Shown: positions 1 through 10,348 of the stretch, piece by piece
Numbering within the stretch: position 1 is the stretch's first letter
How the letters are laid out: the number at the start of each line of letters is the position of its first letter
DNA from: Pseudo-nitzschia pungens
Taxonomy: Eukaryota; Bacillariophyta; Bacillariophyceae; Bacillariales; Bacillariaceae
DNA length: 64,000 nt
Assembly: GCA_037355855.1 (NCBI GenBank)
Contig: CM074763.1
Span: 62,001-126,000, forward strand
Direction of reading: 5' to 3'
Translations under genes and position numbers: made by a program
The notes under the pieces: generated by a model
What the model saw: the letters and a program-made list of their open reading frames with translations, nothing else
The model's database searches: none
Told to the model about the DNA's origin: nothing

Positions 1-355
1 AGCGATTTGGATTTGCATCTGGATTTGCATTTGGATTATTTACATTTGGATTCATAGTGCTGGGCTCGAGCAGGGTTCGAATTCCAACTCCCATTTCGGT
101 TCCCGTCCGACCCTCGTCTTCGAATGTTTCGAGATCCGTCTTGTTGATGCCATCGCTATCATCATCGCTATCATCATCGCTATCATCATCGCTATCATCA
201 TCGCTATCATCATCGCCCTCGTCCTCGTCCTCGTCCTCAATGTATGTTGGGTGCCCCAAAGCATGTGCACGGGAATGCGAATGCGAATGAGAAATGGTCT
301 TCATGTTCAACTCCTCTTCGGCATCTTGGTACGGACTCGTTGTTGCCAAGGTCAT
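1..355 (-). CDS. Partial acidic DDDS-repeat protein (5' end of gene)
   Basis: An open frame starts at the ATG at 355-353 and stays open to the left edge, giving about 118 residues with the rest of the gene outside the window. The N-terminus is short and polar with alternating His-Ser pairs. It is followed by an ED run and five D-D-D-S units encoded by a GATGATGATAGC repeat (about 131-215), then a less repetitive stretch and an N-P/N-A-N-P asparagine-rich segment at the edge. I see no signal peptide, so this may be an intracellular acidic protein, or the true start could lie in an upstream exon. The D-D-D-S units would be good casein-kinase-2-type phosphorylation sites (inference). I do not recognise the family. 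Other frames across the repeat are also open, but this frame alone gives a non-artificial composition outside the repeat. Confidence 0.5.
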   Translation of the reverse strand, partial: MTLATTSPYQDAEEELNMKTISHSHSHSRAHALGHPTYIEDEDEDEGDDDSDDDSDDDSDDDSDDDSDGINKTDLETFEDEGRTGTEMGVGIRTLLEPSTMNPNVNNPNANPDANPNR

Positions 356-1896
356 GTTACAATTGCGTTCTCAGTTTTATCGATGCGACTTGTAAATACA
401 AACAATGGTAAGAATACTTGATGATGTACGAATACTTGAATTACTTCGGTATTCAATACCTACACTGAACACACACTTGTAATCTTACGGTACTCCTATT
501 TGCACACGCACGGTAATGATGCCGATGATAATCATGCAGAAGGCGTCGTCAATAGTAATGTGTTTGAATGCTAAAGAGTAATCTTACCGATCGACAAAGA
601 TAACATCTATCGGATGACAGATGCTGACAGATAAGAGGTAAGGTTATTATTATTATTCCTCGCGAAAATCTTGTACAGAACCAAGTAAAAAAAATAATAA
701 TCCCCCTGTAGCAATACCGTACGAGTATGAGTACTAACGTTTGACTAGAAGTGGTAGGACTAAAAATAATATTCCAACAACATTGTTCTTTTTCTTTATT
801 GCATCTAAGATTACCGTACGGTATGAAGTAGATCTTAAATACTTGTACTTCGTAGTAATATGAAGTGTGCATTTTGAACTCTGTACATGCGTGTAAGCCT
901 TACTTCGTATCCAAAACAAAAGTTACGGGAAGGTTAGGTGTTCCATTGCAAAGTTATTTTGATATTTACGTAGTACGAAGTAGATGATAAGGTAAGATCT
1001 TACTGTTTGGGAAAGTTCTTTCAGCCCAACATTGTGATTATTAATAAGAGAGTATTTTTTCAATATTATTTTCATTAGTGTAAAAAAATAGTAGAACCGG
1101 TTATACTAATTACCGTACATGTACTGTCACCACAAAATGACTTCAGCATCAGCAGCAAGACCCGTAAGATTTTAACTTACTAGTACTAATACTAGTAAGA
1201 GTACTGCTCGAAGCATTTTTGTACGAGAAACTAAAACACAAAACACAGACCTACGCCCAGCATTGCAAAAGAAATCACCATCAGTTTTGTAAAGAAGATG
1301 CATGCCCAGCAAGAAGAAGGCTGGTATTGCACATACAACTAGTACTATCACTGGTTGTGCTAGTATTGCTGATATGTCCATTCTGCCTCTGCATTAGTAG
1401 TAGAAGTCTGAGATTACTATTCATACTACGGGGGGAGATGCATGTCCAGCACCCAACCTCCTCCTAGAAGCAGTACTACTAGTACTAGTAGTGGTACTAG
1501 TACTACTACTACTAGCAGTAGTGGCGGCTGGTACTTTTACTAGTAGTAGTAGTAGGAGCATGATAGATATCACTGCTGGTGATAGCTGCGGGGATTGGTA
1601 GTAGTACTAGTAGCTGCTGTTGCTGCTTGTTGTACAAGTACTCTAGGGGCTGTTCAATATGATACAACAGAAGAAAGTCAAGCACTGGTAGCGCAGGGCC
1701 AGAACTAGCAAATTTACTAGTAGGACTACTATGACAAGTCACAATACGACGAGGACGTGACTTGTTGTTACTACTACTAGTAGTACTAGTATCATTACTG
1801 CTGGTAGTAGCTAGCTAGTAGTAGTACTACTACTAGTAGTAAGTTACTAGTACTACTGTCAACGATGGATACTAGAACACGTAGAACTCCTCGTCG
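356..1896. other. Intergenic, AT-rich, with mixed ACT/AGT triplet tracts
   Basis: No convincing coding frame. From about 1140 to 1880 the DNA consists largely of ACT and AGT triplets that switch phase at CTAG or GTAC, giving many self-complementary stretches. The short open frames here follow the triplet repeat. Confidence 0.6.
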
Positions 1897-2080
1897 TATT
1901 CCTCATGCATGGTAAGTTACCGTAATCTTGTTACAGTAAACTTGCGCTAACCTTTCTTACAAGTGTGTGATTGATGCAAGAAGAGACCGCGCCGAATGAC
2001 GAGGAGCCATGACATTGAACGACATGCCGATCCGTAATTTGGTTCGAAATAATAACAATCGTCTGTTAACTGTTTTTCGA
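1897..2080 (+). repeat. Left inverted-repeat arm
   Basis: Outer block 1897-1985 and inner block 2058-2080 have inverted counterparts at 10262-10348 and 10056-10078. The intervening bases do not match. Confidence 0.6.
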
Positions 2081-2235
2081 GGTAAAATGGTCATTTTTAG
2101 ACCTTTTTGACCCTGTACCTCTATTTTTTCTTTGGTAAAACTATTCACGACCCTGTTTTTTTTTTCAATTCCAACCCTCGCCCTTTTTTTAACGTCGAAA
2201 AGTCAATTTTTACCTACCAAAATTTCGTGGTTATG

Positions 2236-2340
2236 GTCAATTGCTATGCTATCATACCATGCTACCCTATTATGCTACTGTCGGGGTATCGTCATTCGTG
2301 TACAATAAGTACTATAACCGGATACCCCAGCCCCTGCAGT
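2236..2340 (+). repeat. Copy A of a ~60-100 bp dispersed module
   Basis: This stretch runs from the ATGCTA-type phrases through CGGGGT, a TCATT..GTAC..AATA core, and ACCGGATACC. Related copies lie at about 3010-3120 and 51680-51795. In the other copies the core can fold into an imperfect hairpin closed by GGTCAT/ATGACC. Confidence 0.5.
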
Positions 2341-2369
2341 GATAAGTGAGCAATTGTAGTACACGCCCT

Positions 2370-2885
2370 CCCTGTATCCCTGTAACGCTGTAGCGCTGTA
2401 TCCATGTAGCGTTGTATCGCCGTAGCGCTCTACATTACTCGTCCACTCGTCACTCTACATTACTCCACTTGTCACTCTACATTACTCCACTCATCACTCT
2501 ACGTTACTCGTCACTCTACATTACTCCACTCGTCTACTTGTACGAGTTATCGGAACGCTGTCACGATACGATACAGAGCTGAGCTGCGCTCATCCCCTGT
2601 AGCGCTGTAGCGCTGTATCCCCTGTAGCGCTGTAGCGCTGTATCCCCTGCAGCGCTGCAGCGCTGTATCCCCTGCAGCGCTGTAGCGCTGTATCCCCTCC
2701 TGTAGCGCTGTATCCCCTGTAGCGCTGTATCGTAGCGCTGTATCCCCTCCTGTAGCGCTGTATCCCCTGTAGCGCTGTATCGTAGCGCTGTATCCCCTGC
2801 AGCGCTGTAGCGCTGTATCCCCTCCTGTAGCGCTGTATCGTAGCGCTGTATCCCCTGCAGCGCTGTAGCGCTGTATCCCCTGCTT
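2370..2885 (+). repeat. AGCGCT-rich tandem array
   Basis: Degenerate units of the form TGTAGCGCTGTATCCCC are repeated many times, with one or two AGCGCT palindromes per unit. They are interrupted at about 2425-2590 by a second short tandem based on CTCTACATTACTCCACTCGT and by one copy of the ATACGATACAGAGCTGAGCTG phrase that recurs near 52020. No coding content. Confidence 0.75.
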
Positions 2886-3265
2886 AGTATGGATGCTACC
2901 AGAAGTTACTAGGGCCGTCGCGTACGATTTGTACCAATTGTACGTACCCCGAGTAAAGCACCTATTATGGTGTAGCTAAATGCTACAGGGTTAGGGTTGC
3001 TAATGCTACGAGATACTGAAAAATGCTAACCTACCATGATACCATGCTAAGATACTATGCTACCGCCGGGGTCGGGTCATTAGTGTATAATATGTACTAT
3101 GACCGGATACCTGACCCAGACAGTTACCCAACGCGCTAGCACACCTTTGAATCTACTAATTAATAAGCGGAGCTACGCTACGCTACTCCGCACACACTAC
3201 GCTACCCGTAGAATACAGTACTGGAGCTACAGAGCTCTGTTATTGCTGCGCTCATCCCCTGTAGC
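2877..3265 (+). repeat. Dispersed repeat, copy related to 51535-51925
   Basis: From CTGCTTAGTATGGATGC through AACGCGCTAGC this matches 51535-51812 with scattered substitutions and small indels. The later GAATACAGTACTGGAGCTAC segment also recurs at about 51890. Both copies are in the same orientation. No coding frame is supported. Confidence 0.75.
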
Positions 3266-3287
3266 GCTGTATCCCCTGTAGCGCTGT

Positions 3288-4328
3288 AGCAGCAACGCGT
3301 CGATAATACAGGGGGGGGGACAGCAAGCAGCAAGCAGCAGCAACGCGTCGATAATACAGGGGGGGGGGGACAGCAAGCAGCAAGCAGCAGCAACGCGTCG
3401 ATAATACAGGGGGGGGACAGCAAGCAGCAACAAACGCGTCGACAATACAGGGAGGACAGCAAGCAGCAACGAACGCGTCGATAATACAGGGGGGACAGCA
3501 AGCAGCAGCAACAAACGCGTCGAAAATACAGGGGGGACAGCAAGCAGCAACGAACGCGTCGAAAATACAGGGGGGACAGCAAGCAGTAAGCAGCAACGAA
3601 CGCGTCGAAAATACAGGGGGGACAGCAAGCAGTAAGCAGCAACGCGTCGAAAATACAGGGGGAACAGCAAGCAGCAAGCAGCAACGAACGCGTCGAAAAT
3701 ACAGGGGGGACAGCAAGCAGCAAGCAGCAACGAACGCGTCGAAAATACAGGGGGGACAGCAAGCAGCAAGCAGCAACGAACGCGTCGAAAATACAGGGGG
3801 GACAGCAAGCAGTAAGCAGCAACGAACGCGTCGAAAATACAGGGGGGACAGCAAGCAGTAAGCAGCAACGCGTCGATAATACAGGGGGGACAGCAAGCAG
3901 AAATCCGTCGAAAATACAGGGGGGGGGGGACAGCAAGCAGCAGCAACACGTCGATACTACAAGGGGGGGACAGCAAGCAGCAACCAACGCGTTGATAATA
4001 CAGGGGGGGACAGCAAGCAGCAAGCAGCAACGCGTCGATAATACAGGGGGGGGGGCAGAAAGCAGCTGCAACCCGTCGATAATATAAACGCGTCGATAAT
4101 ACAGGGGGGGGGACAGCAAGCAGCAACGCGTCGATAATCCAGGGGGGGACAGCAAGCAGCAACGCGTCGATAATACAAACGCGTCGATAATACAGGGGGG
4201 ACAGCAAGCAGCAGCAACGCGTCGATAATACAGGGGGGGGACAGCAAGCAGCAGCAACGCGTCGATAATACAGGGGGGGGACAGCAAGCAGCAGCAAGCA
4301 GCAACGCGTTGATAATACAGGGGGGATA
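3288..4328 (+). repeat. ~40 bp G-rich tandem array, about 26 units
   Basis: Each unit reads roughly ACGCGTCGATAATACAGG, a G-run of 5-10, then ACAGCAAGCAGCAGCA. Unit length varies from about 36 to 46 bp through changes in the G-run and in the number of AGC/AGCAAGC steps. All three minus frames stay open for long distances because the unit lacks the needed stops. The translations are pure repeat, so I do not call genes. Confidence 0.85.
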
Positions 4329-5484
4329 ATACACGAGAATATTTTTAAAGAACTATCGCCTTTGTCGCCATATTACCTTTTCCGATCGTTCTGGTTGTCG
4401 CCGTCGGTCCTCGTTGTTCCGACCGTCGTCGTCGTCCCTCTTGGCTCCAATATCTCCTGTGTGAATGTACAAAATAAACAACAGGCGGTTAGTCGTCATT
4501 ATCGTTCCGGTCGTCATCGTCGTCTCTCTCTGTCCCCATCGGTATTCAATTACGGTACCTTTTATTGTCGTTGTCCTTCGTCGTTCCTCTTCGCTCCGAT
4601 CTCTCCTCCTGTGTGAATGTACAAAATAAACAAAAGGCGGTTAGTCGTCATTATCGTTCCCGTTGTCGTCGTCATCCCGGTCGTCGTCGTGTCGGTCATC
4701 GTCGTCCCCCTCTTCTACGATCGTACCTTCGTCGTACCTTTTAGTGTCATCATCCCTCCCCGATCGTCTTCGTCGTCCTCTGCAGGTTCGTTCGCGCGTC
4801 GTACTCGTAGATATCTGGGTAAGCCAGATGACTCAAGGTCTGCAGCCCACCCTACCTTGATAACAAAAGATAACAGGAAGGATTTCAAGAGTGATCAGTT
4901 CTTTACTTTCTTTGCCATTAGTCTCTCCAAGATGGTACCAGGCGCCTTGCTCTCACTTTAAACTGGTCCGGCCAGAAAATTCCAACACCGAAACGAAAAT
5001 GAAAATTATGACACATCCACCACGAGGGAGATGTGGGGCGGAAAATCGAACAACAAAATTATTCACTGCGATGATGCACATAATGTACGCGATGATGCAC
5101 ATAAGTAGGTAACAGTACTGTTTGTACAGGCTGACTGGAAAAAATGACAGCAATGTACGTAGATTACAGTACTAAGTCTACAGTCTTAGTAAAAGAAAAA
5201 ATGACATGTCTGCATACATACCTAGTAGTACGTATGTATGTATGCAGGGGATGTGTAGGTTTCCAGTACTGTGTATACTGTACATAGGGTACTGGTAGAA
5301 ATCTTCATATACTGTACTTTCAAACGGCCAAGAATCAGCAGTAGATAGTAATAGTGGTACTGCGTACCAGATGCATTGTTGTGTTGTTGGTTCGAGTCTT
5401 ATCATGTGAATGCCTTTTGCTACATCACAATGCAATGGCAATATTTTTGCTGCGAAGCACATGTCACAATAAGTGAGCTATTCA
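4329..5484. other. Non-coding spacer with an imperfect ~160 bp duplication
   Basis: A segment containing TGTGAATGTACAAAATAAAC and GGCGGTTAGTCGTCATTATC occurs twice (about 4455-4515 and 4610-4670), each followed by GTCGTC-rich sequence. From 4900 to 5480 I see no repeat or gene. The open frames here come from the GTC/CGT triplets. Confidence 0.5.
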
Positions 5485-7265
5485 GTTATTCAATGGTGAC
5501 ACCCAAATTATTGGTGCTTTTGGAATACTTCTTTTTTAATACTCTTGCCCATGCATAGGATGAGGAATATTCACACTGGAATCATACAAATATTGGCCAG
5601 ATTCATTCAGATATTTGATTTGGTACTTTTTTCTAGTGAATTCCGCAGAAGTGGACCAAATATTAATTATTCAGTGGTGACATCCAAATTATTGGCGATT
5701 TTTGAATACTTCTTTTTGCATAATCTTTCCCATGCATAGGATGAGAAATATTCACACTGGAATCACACAACTATTGGCCGCATTCATTCAGATATGTGAT
5801 TTGGTACTTTTTTCTACTGAATTCTGCAGTAGTGGTGGACCAAATATTAATTATTCTGTGGTGACACCCAAATTATTGATGATTTTTGAATACTTCTTTT
5901 TGCATACTCTTCCTCGTGCACAGGATGAGAAATATTCACACTGGAATCACACAAAGATTGGCCAGATTTGTTCAGATATGTGATTTGGTACTTTTTTCTA
6001 GTGAATTCCGCAGTAGTGGAACAAATATTAATTATTCAGTGGTGACACCCAAATTATAGGTGATTTTTGAATACTTCTTTTTGCATACTCTTGCCCATGC
6101 ACAGGATGAGAAATATTCACACTGGAATCACACAACTATTGGCCGCATTCATTCAGATATGTGATTTGGTACTTTTTTCTACTGAATTCTGCAGTAGTGG
6201 TGGACCAAATATTAATTATTCTGTGGTGACACCCAAATTATTGGTGATTTTTGAATACTTCTTTTTGAATAGTCTTGCCCATGCATAGGATGAGGAATAT
6301 TCACACTGGAATCACACAAACATTGGCCAGATTTGTTCAGATATGTGATTTGGTACTTTTTTCTAGTGAATTCCGCAGTAGTGGAACAAATATTAATTAT
6401 TCAGTGGTGACACCCAAATTATAGGTGATTTTTGAATACTTCTTTTTGCATACTCTTGCCCATGCACAGGATGAGAAATATTCACACTGGAATCACACAA
6501 CTATTGGCCGCATTCATTCAGATATGTGATTTGGTACTTTTTTCTAGTAAATTCCGCAGTAGTGGGCCAAATATTAATTATTCAGTGGTGACATCCATAC
6601 CATTGGTGATTTTTGAATACTTCTTTTTGAATAGTCTTGCCCATGCATAGGATGAGGAATATTCACACTGGAATCACACAAACATTGGCCAGATTTGTTC
6701 AGATATGTGATTTGGTACTTTTTTCTAGTGAATTCCGCAGTAGTGGAACAAATATTAATTATTCAGTGGTGACACCCAAATTATAGGTGATTTTTGAATA
6801 CTTCTTTTTGCATACTCTTGCCCATGCACAGGATGAGAAATATTCACACTGGAATCACACAACTATTGGCCGCATTCATTCAGATATGTGATTTGGTACT
6901 TTTTTCTACTGAATTCTGCAGTAGTGGTGGACCAAATATTAATTATTCTGTGGTGACACCCAAATTATTGGTGATTTTTGAATACTTCTTTTTGAATAGT
7001 CTTGCCCATGCACAGGATGAGAAATATTCACACTGGAATCACACAAACATTGGCCAGATTTGTTCAGATATGTGATTTGGTACTTTTTTCTAGTAAATTC
7101 CGCAGTAGTGGGCCAAATATTAATTATTCAGTGGTGACATCCAAACTATTGGTGATTTTTGAATACTTCTTTTTGAATAGTCTTGCCTCGTGGATAGGAT
7201 GAGGAATATTCACACTGGAATCACACAAAGATTGGCCACATTCATTCAGATATTTGATTTGATGG
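5480..7265 (+). repeat. ~182 bp satellite array, about 9.8 copies
   Basis: The GATTTTTGAATACTTC phrase recurs at 5697, 5881, 6062, 6246, 6427, 6608, 6789, 6972 and 7153, so the spacing is 181-184 bp. Two variants alternate for much of the array: one has TCTAGTGAATTCCGCAG and AACAAATATT, the other TCTACTGAATTCTGCAG and GGTGGACC. This gives a higher-order dimer of about 365 bp. The array is AT-rich. The ~70-residue open frames it contains repeat with the array and are not genes. Confidence 0.9.
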
Positions 7266-7784
7266 TATATTCACTGAGGTAGTACTATTCTTGCTGCTTG
7301 TAGTACTAGTAGTACAGTTATACACTGCTGCTACATACTAATGCAGTGCGTATGTAGTAGTACATAAGAGGTAGTCCAAAATTATGGCGCAGCAGGGCTG
7401 GCTCTCTGTGGTTTAGGTGGCGCGCGATATCACCATCAGGTTTCTACTGGTTTCTACTATTACTTCAGTACGGTACATACTACTAGTAGTAACTCTACTG
7501 CTATCATGTAGAAGAAATCAATTCTCAGCAAACTTTGGGTAAAAAAAATGGCGCGGCAGAGACAGCTTACACTAGAAGAGGATGCCAGCAGTCAACAACA
7601 TGTCATGCCGAATGAATTTTTTTTTTTTCATGTGATTGCTTGTAATTACGACGCAGTAATTACAATGCAGTAATTACGGTGGAATATTGATCATGTCACA
7701 AAAAACGTGATAAAACAGGAGTGTATGCAACGTGCCAACATATCCTTCCATCAAGATTTGTAACATCATAAGCGGATCACAATC
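7266..7784. promoter_or_regulatory. Region upstream of the 490-residue gene
   Basis: About 520 bp with ACT/AGT triplets at the left, then AT-rich sequence with a direct repeat of GCAGTAATTACRRYG around 7650-7680 and a T-run at 7620. I see no recognisable core promoter element. It presumably holds the promoter of the gene starting at 7785. Confidence 0.3.
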
Positions 7785-9257
7785 ATGTCGAGAGAAGCCG
7801 CTGAACTAAGTAAAGCACTTCCAGCTATTAGTACAGTACCAGCTGATGTTGACGTGCCAAGACATAATCGGAGTGGTAAGAAGCTACCAACGCCTACTTA
7901 TGGAGCGACGAAAAAGACAAGAATGCCGTCCAGACAACAGGCTGGACAAAAGACTACGAAACAAAAAGGAAAGACACCGGCAGATGAGCAAAGAATGGTA
8001 CTCAATGTGGTGGACAACATGGTTGTAGGGAATCAGACAAATTTCAATTTCAGCAACTCTACGAAGGCGGCAGATAAGGACACTATAATTGAAAATTTGG
8101 AGAAGAGACTTGAGGCGGCGGAGAAAAGGTTGGCGGAAAGAGAGAAACAACTGAGGGAGAGCGAAGCAAGGGTAAAAGAGCTTGAGAAGGAGAGGCGAGA
8201 TCAACGTGGAGGTGTGGTAATTGACATACAACATAAGACAAAAAAGGATATTAATAAGGCACTTAAAAAGCATCGCAAGAACGTCGTGGTACCTAAGTTG
8301 AAGGACTACCTGAGGTCAGAATGGTTTAAATGGGTTAAATTCGCGGATGACGATTATGCCAAGAAATTGCTAGCAGGCCTGATGGAGGATGAGTGTCTTT
8401 CGTTTCCGAGCGGCGTTGACAAGTGCGATTTCTACGATTATAACATTCCGTTGATCAAAAAGAACGTGACCGAGTTGAGAAATTGTGTGCAGACGTCGGT
8501 TCGGAATCATTGGTTAGGTGAGTGTGACTACAAGAAATGCCAACTTACAGTACTACTAATTAAAATCGTGGCTGTGTCTAACGTGACCGAAATCGAACTT
8601 GATTTGATTGCAGACGATGTGAAGAGAAAGAAAACGCGTAGGAAGGGATGGGAAATACCAGATTTGTTTCCAGGAAGCTTGGAGCTTAAAGAAATAGATG
8701 ATCAAGACGATCCCGAAGCAAAGGTATTACATCCTGATTACAGGAGAAAGGGTATCGATAGTGAGGACGATTTCTACTACTTTGCGTGTCGCATCTTAGC
8801 AGCGATAACACCGTCGGTTGTTGGGTTTGAAAAAGTAAAAGATGCAAAGTTGATCAGTGATATATATTCAGCCAGCGATGAGGCTTTTGCACTAATTATT
8901 ATTCACAACGAGTACGACAGATGGGTGAATTACTTAAAGAGAAAGAACGGAGAGGACCTTGCTGAAGTGAAAAAAAAGTTCTGTGATGCTAGGAGCGGTA
9001 GTAAACAAGGGTGGTCCCAAAAGGGAATCAATATGTATAACAAAGTCTGTGAGGAAATTAAGGTGCTACGAAATGAAAGGGAGACGGGAGTAGAGTTCGA
9101 AATGGTGATGAGAGAACGGTTCAAAAGAATGGGAGAAGTAGTAGATGTGGATGTGATACCAAACGCTGAGAGTAATGTCATGCAGAAGAAAAGGAAGATG
9201 TTTATCGATGCAGATATGTGTGTTAGAAAAAGGCAAATGTTGATGGCGGAAGTGTGA
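7785..9257 (+). CDS. Unrecognised 490-residue coiled-coil protein
   Basis: This is the only long gene inside the inverted-repeat-bounded tract, and it has no introns. Residues 1-70 are basic and low in structure (K/R/Q/T-rich). Residues about 95-140 form a charged heptad-like helix (NLEKRLEAAEKRLAEREKQ), a likely coiled coil. The remainder looks globular, with blocks such as LRSEWFKWVKF, YFACRILAAI and IIIHNEYDRWVNYLKR. A W-S-Q-K-G-x-x-x-Y-N motif near residue 410 precedes a charged helix, and a basic KKRKMF patch near 465 could be a nuclear-localisation signal. I do not recognise a transposase catalytic triad, zinc knuckle, reverse transcriptase or recombinase signature. Codon choice is less C/G-ended than in neighbours such as 16951-18951. 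Its place among tandem arrays and inverted repeats suggests a mobile-element protein, but function is unknown. Confidence 0.8.
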   Translation: MSREAAELSKALPAISTVPADVDVPRHNRSGKKLPTPTYGATKKTRMPSRQQAGQKTTKQKGKTPADEQRMVLNVVDNMVVGNQTNFNFSNSTKAADKDTIIENLEKRLEAAEKRLAEREKQLRESEARVKELEKERRDQRGGVVIDIQHKTKKDINKALKKHRKNVVVPKLKDYLRSEWFKWVKFADDDYAKKLLAGLMEDECLSFPSGVDKCDFYDYNIPLIKKNVTELRNCVQTSVRNHWLGECDYKKCQLTVLLIKIVAVSNVTEIELDLIADDVKRKKTRRKGWEIPDLFPGSLELKEIDDQDDPEAKVLHPDYRRKGIDSEDDFYYFACRILAAITPSVVGFEKVKDAKLISDIYSASDEAFALIIIHNEYDRWVNYLKRKNGEDLAEVKKKFCDARSGSKQGWSQKGINMYNKVCEEIKVLRNERETGVEFEMVMRERFKRMGEVVDVDVIPNAESNVMQKKRKMFIDADMCVRKRQMLMAEV

Positions 9258-9279
9258 TATTCATTTCTGAGTGGAGTGA

Positions 9280-9468
9280 GTGGAGTGACGACATTCCCAT
9301 GTAGAGTGACAACGATCCTATGTAGAGTGACGACGATTGTATGTAGAGTGACGACATTCCCATGTAGAGTGACGACGATCCTATGTAGAGTGACGACATT
9401 CCCATGTAGAGTGACGACAATTCTATGTAGAGTGACGACGATCCTATGTAGAGTGACGACAATTTTAA
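9280..9468 (+). repeat. 21 bp tandem array, nine units
   Basis: Nine near-identical units of GTAGAGTGACGAC plus a variable octamer (ATTCCCAT, GATCCTAT, AATTCTAT types) begin 22 bp after the stop codon at 9257. The period is a multiple of three, so both strands stay open. The array probably lies in the 3' untranslated region of the 490-residue gene. Confidence 0.85.
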
Positions 9469-10055
9469 TACCGTAGGTTTCATTTTATAATTAGTAGCGA
9501 TAATAATTTGGCGTGAAATAAATTTTGTTTTGTAAGGTAGTACACACAATTTGTATGCAGGGGGGTACATATTTTGAACGGTGAGACCACAATGTGCCCC
9601 GGTGGTGGTGGTGTAATGATATTAGAGGTCGAGGGTACAAATTTTGGCGCCATATGGATACGAACATTGCGCGGTTGAGGACAAAAAATAGAGAGGATTT
9701 AACTGGAAAAGTGAAGGGGACTGGGGTGTAAACTTTAGCTGACGTAAAAGAAATTGTGTAGGAATGTAGCATGAAAAGTAAGGAGAGCAGAGCACAAAAT
9801 TTATGGAGGACGGAGTAAACAATTTTTCGACCATGAACCATATTATTTTTTGAGGTGGAAGAAATAATATTTAGAGGATAAAGTGTGAAATGTTACATAC
9901 GGGCGGTGAAAAAATTGAGGCCGTGCCCCTCATTTTTTTCGTGATAAACGTTATAAATAAAATTGGGAGTGCGTGATAAATTTTGACGTACAAGCTATAG
10001 GGTAGGTCTCAAATTTAGACCTTTGGAGGTGGGGTGCTAACGTTTCAAGCAGGGG
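9469..10055. other. Subterminal purine-rich spacer
   Basis: Plus-strand phrases of the form GGGGTACAAATTTT, GGAGTAAACAATTTTT and GGGTACATATTTTG recur about every 40 bp. They mirror, in inverted orientation, the GACCC...TTTTT phrases at 2100-2215. No gene seen. Confidence 0.4.
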
Positions 10056-10348
10056 TCGAAAAACAGTTAACAGACGATACTAGTAATACTCATCCCTACC
10101 GTACTAAAGTATTGCGTGACACCCCGGTATGCACACTGCTACGTTCCAGATTTGTGAATACCGATACGTACTAGTAGTAACGACCTTACTGTTTTCATTG
10201 ATCCACATTTTGTTTTTGATTCTAGATACAAAATCTATCGTTGTCGATACTCGTACCGTAATTACTGCGTGTCTTCTTGCATCAATCACACTCATGTGGT
10301 AAGAAAGTTTACTGTAAGATATCGGTAACTTACCATGTATGAGGAATA
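10056..10348 (-). repeat. Right inverted-repeat arm
   Basis: Inner 23 bp block 10056-10078 and outer block 10262-10348 are inverted matches to 2058-2080 and 1897-1985. The 185 bp between them has no counterpart on the left. Confidence 0.6.

Larger units (their letters stand above)
1897..10348. mobile_element. Candidate 8.45 kb inverted-repeat-bounded element
   Basis: Two inverted sequences bracket this tract. The outer part (1897-1985 against the complement of 10262-10348) begins TATTCCTCATRCATGG and continues with small gaps to a shared GTGATTGATGCAAGAAGA. Further in, a 23 bp block is exactly inverted (2058-2080 and 10056-10078). Just inside both ends lie similar phrases of GACCC plus T-runs, suggesting subterminal repeats. 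The interior holds tandem arrays and a single long gene (7785-9257). No target-site duplication is visible: the flanks are TCGTCG on the left and AGGTTA on the right. Unequal spacing between outer and inner blocks (about 75 versus 185 bp) shows divergence. It may be an old DNA transposon, or two short dispersed repeats that happen to lie in opposite orientation. Confidence 0.45.

Noticed and set aside
2988..2998. Telomere-like GGGTTAGGGTT
   Set aside because: A single 11 bp occurrence inside a dispersed repeat (also at 51650); not a telomeric array.
3202..4334. Several overlapping 125-361 residue minus frames
   Set aside because: They are translations of the ~40 bp tandem array in all three frames with no non-repeat domain.
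5386..5400. tRNA B-box-like GGTTCGAGTCT
   Set aside because: No matching A-box, acceptor stem or cloverleaf could be built around it; the similar hit at 75 lies in a coding frame and that at 14440 also lacks partners.
5545..7202. Series of 64-93 residue frames
   Set aside because: Each is the same satellite unit read through; they share all substitutions with the array and show no coding constraint.
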